Of a stretch of 64,000 nt of DNA, positions 60,480-64,000 are shown one piece after another. The notes beneath the pieces are model-generated. The model was not told the DNA's origin. It was given only the letters and a program-made list of their open reading frames with translations, and ran no database searches. The stretch is from Bradysia coprophila (Eukaryota; Arthropoda; Insecta; Diptera; Sciaridae). The position numbers and the translations under genes are program-made. The stretch spans positions 2,542,001 through 2,606,000 of the forward strand of contig NC_050735.1 of assembly GCF_014529535.1 (NCBI RefSeq), in the 5' to 3' direction. Every line of letters starts with the position of its first letter. Positions within the stretch are counted from its first letter, which is position 1.

Positions 60480-61760
60480 ACAATGTATTTGTTCAGCTTT
60501 AGAATAATAGAATAAATAGAATATAAAAATAAGTATTGATTGAGGGTAAACAAGCAAACTTTGGAAACGTTTTTTGCGCGACAGCGCGAATTCAGTTAAG
60601 GTAATTGAATGAAAATCGGAAATGTTCTAAGACTTGCAGCCTAAAAGTGGAGCTTATTCAAAATACAGCGCGATAGAAATTTTCTTATGCGAAACCCTGC
60701 ACAAAATAGCGTTTTTGATTGTTTACTTTCTTAACTAGTGTTGACATATCGAGTCGAGACTTCATCGCTTATTACCCACGTCGTTTAGGAGAACCGTTGT
60801 TACTAACTTATTCTAAAAGGCTAAGAGGCTCGGGATATCCTCAGGTTGCAAAGATACAATCAATGACGTAAAAATCAATGGTTTTTGTTTGTACAAAACT
60901 GAAATTTTTTGTACAAAATCATTCATGTACAAAAATGTTTTTGTCCGACCTGACTAAATTTCCATTTACAAGGCCACAGAATTTATCGAGGCACGTGATA
61001 CACGCGTAGATTCTACATTATGTTTTATTATTTATCCTCTTATTTCACAAAAAGAAAAACAGCTCATGGAACACGTTGAATAAATATTGAGAAGTTTTTT
61101 TTATATCTTTTGTGTGACCAAGTTTTCATTTTTCCGATCAAGATAAATAATATTTTTTTAAAATAATTTACCTGTTGCTAGATCAACCAATTCCGAGTTA
61201 AATGACTGATGAAAGCGTAGAGTGTAACTGTCCAGTTTCAGTACTCTATTTAGAGTACCACTCATGCTTGAAGTGGGATGATAAAAATCTAAAACTTAAA
61301 ATTTAATGCAAAGTCTGGTTTCCGGCCGATTCAAAGGAATCTTAAAATCGAAAAATTAATCAAAAATCAATCAAATTCAAATTGCATTGGCATGAAATAG
61401 CGAAGCGACAGTAGAATAGAGAAAGAGAAGAGATGAGAATGTATAGAAAACTCGTAATGTCGCTCCTGCGTACAATAGTATTTTTCGTACCAAGCCGATT
61501 TTTTGAGCACTAGGTCTAAGTTTTCCTCAGAAGGAAAATTAGGACGTGTGCTGAAAAAATCCATTTCCTATCGAGGTACGAACAACGTTTTGCGCACCGA
61601 AATAGACAAAACACATCAATTTACTTGAAAACATATACACACTTCACATTCACCATATTAAATTTGATCAATCGTATAGACATGGAAAATAGCTATTTTG
61701 CAAACATGTGCCTTTAGCATCATAATATGCAAAATTTGCAAAGTTTAGATGCCTCTATGG
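60480..61760. other. Gene-free stretch upstream of the secreted-protein gene
   Basis: It likely includes that gene's promoter just above 60389, but no core element stands out. No gene is recognised. Confidence 0.4.
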
Positions 61761-61767
61761 CATAAGA

Positions 61768-61850
61768 CGTTGTATGAATCACGATGCAAAGTACTTTATT
61801 AGGCTCACGATGTAAAGTACTAATAAAGTACTTTGCACTGGATGTCTTAA
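61768..61850. mobile_element. Short copy of the ACTTTATTAGGCTC hairpin MITE
   Basis: Left arm ATGCAAAGTACTTTATTAGG and right arm CTAATAAAGTACTTTGCA are inverted. It is related to 52535-52645. Confidence 0.6.
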
Positions 61851-61859
61851 ATAACTATT

Positions 61860-63100
61860 ATGTACTGCAGCAATTTTACACTTTTATCGAATGAATATTT
61901 ACGCACGCAAAATGTATATATATGCGCAACGCACTACAGTGCATAAATTCATGTAATTCCTTTCACGCACAATAAATCGTAAAGGAATGAATTTTTCCCC
62001 GCACGATATCAGTATCAGTATAAAAAGTCATGGCAAAATATGTCGTATTACAGTTATCCTGTGCAAAATATTTTTTTCCCAAGTTTTACGTTTCATGTCA
62101 TTTTTGAGTTTAAAAAAAAGGTAAACTGGACAAAACTCGAGTCACCAGATGAACCAAATTATTTTCTTAAGTTCGTTATAAGACAGAAAGGTTGAATCTC
62201 GATAGCTATGTCTCACGTTGACGCTATGTTAATACAGAATGGTTTTGATTAATAAATTTCTTTGATCTTTGAAATATTTTCTTAAAAAAAACTGTTCTCT
62301 AAAGGTTGGTGGATGTGGTTACATTGCCTATTTCTCATAATAGTACACATTACGCATCTGTGGGAAAATTTGGCTATCTACAAGGAATAAGGTTGTATCT
62401 CGAGCCGAAAGCGAGTGTTTGTTTTCATCATATTAAAAATGAATAGTCACCATATAGATCATTTTCATTATACGGTTCTTGTCAACGTAACCCCACTTAA
62501 TTTTTCGTCAAGCAGTCCTTAACCTCAATCAATTGACGTTAACTGTGTTCAATTTACTGATTTTTATATGAAAATCGTTCGTTCAATTCATTCGATATTT
62601 TTCGACATGTCTGACAGGAAGATGCGGGAATTTGAAAGAAGATTAGGTTTAAATAAAGAGACTTGAACATTCGTATTGTATTACTATCTCTGTCATATTA
62701 ACGATACTACAAAAAAATTACTTTCTGTTGCGACAAATCATGTTGTAATGGAACACATTAATAATAAAATTGCTCAATGTTTCCGATTGCAGTTCCGTGA
62801 TGTAATCTTATTGAGCCATTGACTTTGACGTCTTCATACCATTCTTCCAAAAAATTAAAATTTCGCAAAAATACGTGATAGTCATAACGAACAAATAAAT
62901 ACAAATCTAGCCAAACCTTATTAATCGCTGAAAAAACGTAATATCAAAAGATTCTGCAACCAATTTTTGAACCGCTCCAAATTTTAGAAATTATATGCAT
63001 TTTCTTCTTTCAATTGAGTTTACAATCACCATTACCAAGAAAAGGACAATATTAGAAAACCAACAATACAATTAAAGTTGTTGAAAACCAAAAATAATGA
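61860..63100. other. Gene-free AT-rich stretch
   Basis: No coding region, RNA gene or element with clear ends is seen. Confidence 0.45.
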
Positions 63101-63104
63101 AAGA

Positions 63105-63285
63105 ACCACAACCGAAAATAAACGGCACATTATGTCAAACATGCAATAATATTACACCAAACTGTAACAATATTACAGAAGTTGCAATAGTATTCGTTTG
63201 TAACGCAATAAGATAACAAACGAATATTATTGCATCACAAAAACGCGGATTCGATTTCTAAGGCTATGGAGCGATATTAAATTTT
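63105..63285. repeat. Small hairpin with ATATTACTGT-like flanks
   Basis: GCAATAGTATTCGTTTGTAA pairs with AACAAACGAATATTATTGC around 63183-63235. Nearby sequence (AATATTACA, GTAACAATATT) recurs on both sides of the next hairpin, suggesting nested insertions. Confidence 0.5.
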
Positions 63286-63287
63286 TT

Positions 63288-63517
63288 GACTTGCGTACTT
63301 TGAAAGAGCTCATGAAAGTTCACGAAACTAGGTTTTTGAACCCAAAAAAAATTTGGTCCAAGTCCTTAGGTTCACTCACTGAACCCTCCGAATTCCGTAA
63401 TAATATTGCAAGATTACAGGGTTCAGTGAGAGAGTGCACACACCTGGACGAAACTTTTTTTGGGTTCATTGGTGTACTTTGGTGAACTTTCACGAGCTCT
63501 ATCAAAGTACACAAGTC
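63288..63517. mobile_element. 230-bp hairpin MITE (GACTTGCGTACTTTGA ends)
   Basis: The ends GACTTGCGTACTTTGA and TCAAAGTACACAAGTC are inverted. The arms continue through GAGCTC.TGAAAGTTCAC and GTTCA.TGA.CC.AA. Both strands are open over about 64 codons only because the arms mirror each other. The centre contains TAATATTGCAAGATTACAG. Confidence 0.7.
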
Positions 63518-63519
63518 GC

Positions 63520-64000
63520 ATAATTTTGGAATTCAATTTGGCATTAGAAATCAAAGGTGCGTGACTGTAATAATATAGTTCCGGGAAAATCTTATTACAG
63601 TAACATTACACATATTGCAATCTTATTGTATTTTTATGTTTGCAATGTTGGCACTGTAAGAAAGTTCGTTCGTTTTGTTTTTAATTTTTGCAAAATGCGA
63701 AGAGCGCCACAGTTTAAAATTGTGTGTTCTACATAATGTACTTATTTCAGAATTTGATCGGTGTAGGGCAGTGTTCAAATTTAATGTTATGGTGCGAATA
63801 TGTGTACGTAACTCAAAGTAAAACATTTTTAGGCTGTCAGCTATAATATTTCTGATTATATGAACTATCTTAGTCATTGTTGTCACACGTTTTAAATTCT
63901 TTATTTAACTCAAATTTTTATTAATTTTATAATCTTCGCAAAGAAGTATACAAAATGAAATCTAAAATTGGAATTGAATTTAGGCTACGATAAAATTACA
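63520..64000. other. AT-rich end of the window
   Basis: No gene or element is recognised. The open minus-strand frame at 63623-63886 has no family features. Confidence 0.4.

Noticed and set aside
63291-63514. Two 64-codon frames on opposite strands as small genes
   Set aside because: They are mirrored products of a hairpin MITE's inverted arms.

Overview
The window is an AT-rich stretch of a eukaryotic, almost certainly insect genome. Genes are split by short GT-AG introns of about 50-100 bp. The recognisable proteins (a chimaerin-type RhoGAP, a prostaglandin-reductase-like enzyme, a ChaC-type cyclotransferase, an XK-related membrane protein, a sphingosine kinase and a lipase maturation factor) resemble fly-type family members. 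A lower dipteran is my best guess, but this is inference and I cannot name a species.

Layout: 1-9 kb has no host gene and holds 21-bp tandem repeats, a 1.75-kb hAT-like element and a 522-bp fold-back element with CACTA-like ends. 9-16.4 kb is the gene-dense part, all on the minus strand: chimaerin (9049-11567), the prostaglandin reductase 1-like gene in 8 exons (12015-13485), the ChaC-like gene in 2 exons (15370-16097) and a small possible acylated-protein ORF (16217-16393). 16.9-18.2 kb has a hAT-type MITE and a large inverted repeat. The XK-related gene (4 exons, minus) lies at 19703-21873. An 18-bp minisatellite of about 50 units (22567-23459) abuts a MITE terminus. 24-25.5 kb is packed with short palindromic repeats. 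Sphingosine kinase (plus) runs from 26316 to 38778 with a 10.5-kb second-last intron. That intron contains a complete 12-exon lipase maturation factor gene on the opposite strand (32001-35792), together with several MITEs and LINE-like fragments.

From 39.4 to 59.1 kb I see no convincing protein-coding gene. The stretch holds about 150-bp and 70-bp tandem repeats, a 5'-truncated LINE fragment with a clean target-site duplication, many hairpin MITEs and a tRNA-like sequence. A two-exon gene for a secreted, cysteine-rich helical protein (minus) occupies 59199-60389. The rest is AT-rich sequence with more hairpin repeats.

The genes do not form a pathway. Sphingosine kinase, the XK-related protein and the lipase maturation factor all relate to lipid or membrane biology, but nothing in the sequence shows a functional link. 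Exon coordinates were worked out by hand from splice signals, reading frame and family similarity. In each multi-exon gene the joined exons are an exact multiple of three with one terminal stop. The most notable features are the nested gene, at least six hAT-type insertions with 8-bp target duplications (seven of eight bases matching in one), two loci in opposite orientation sharing a 145-150-bp monomer, and two large inverted repeats with protein-like arms. I found no firm evidence of a wholly new molecular system.
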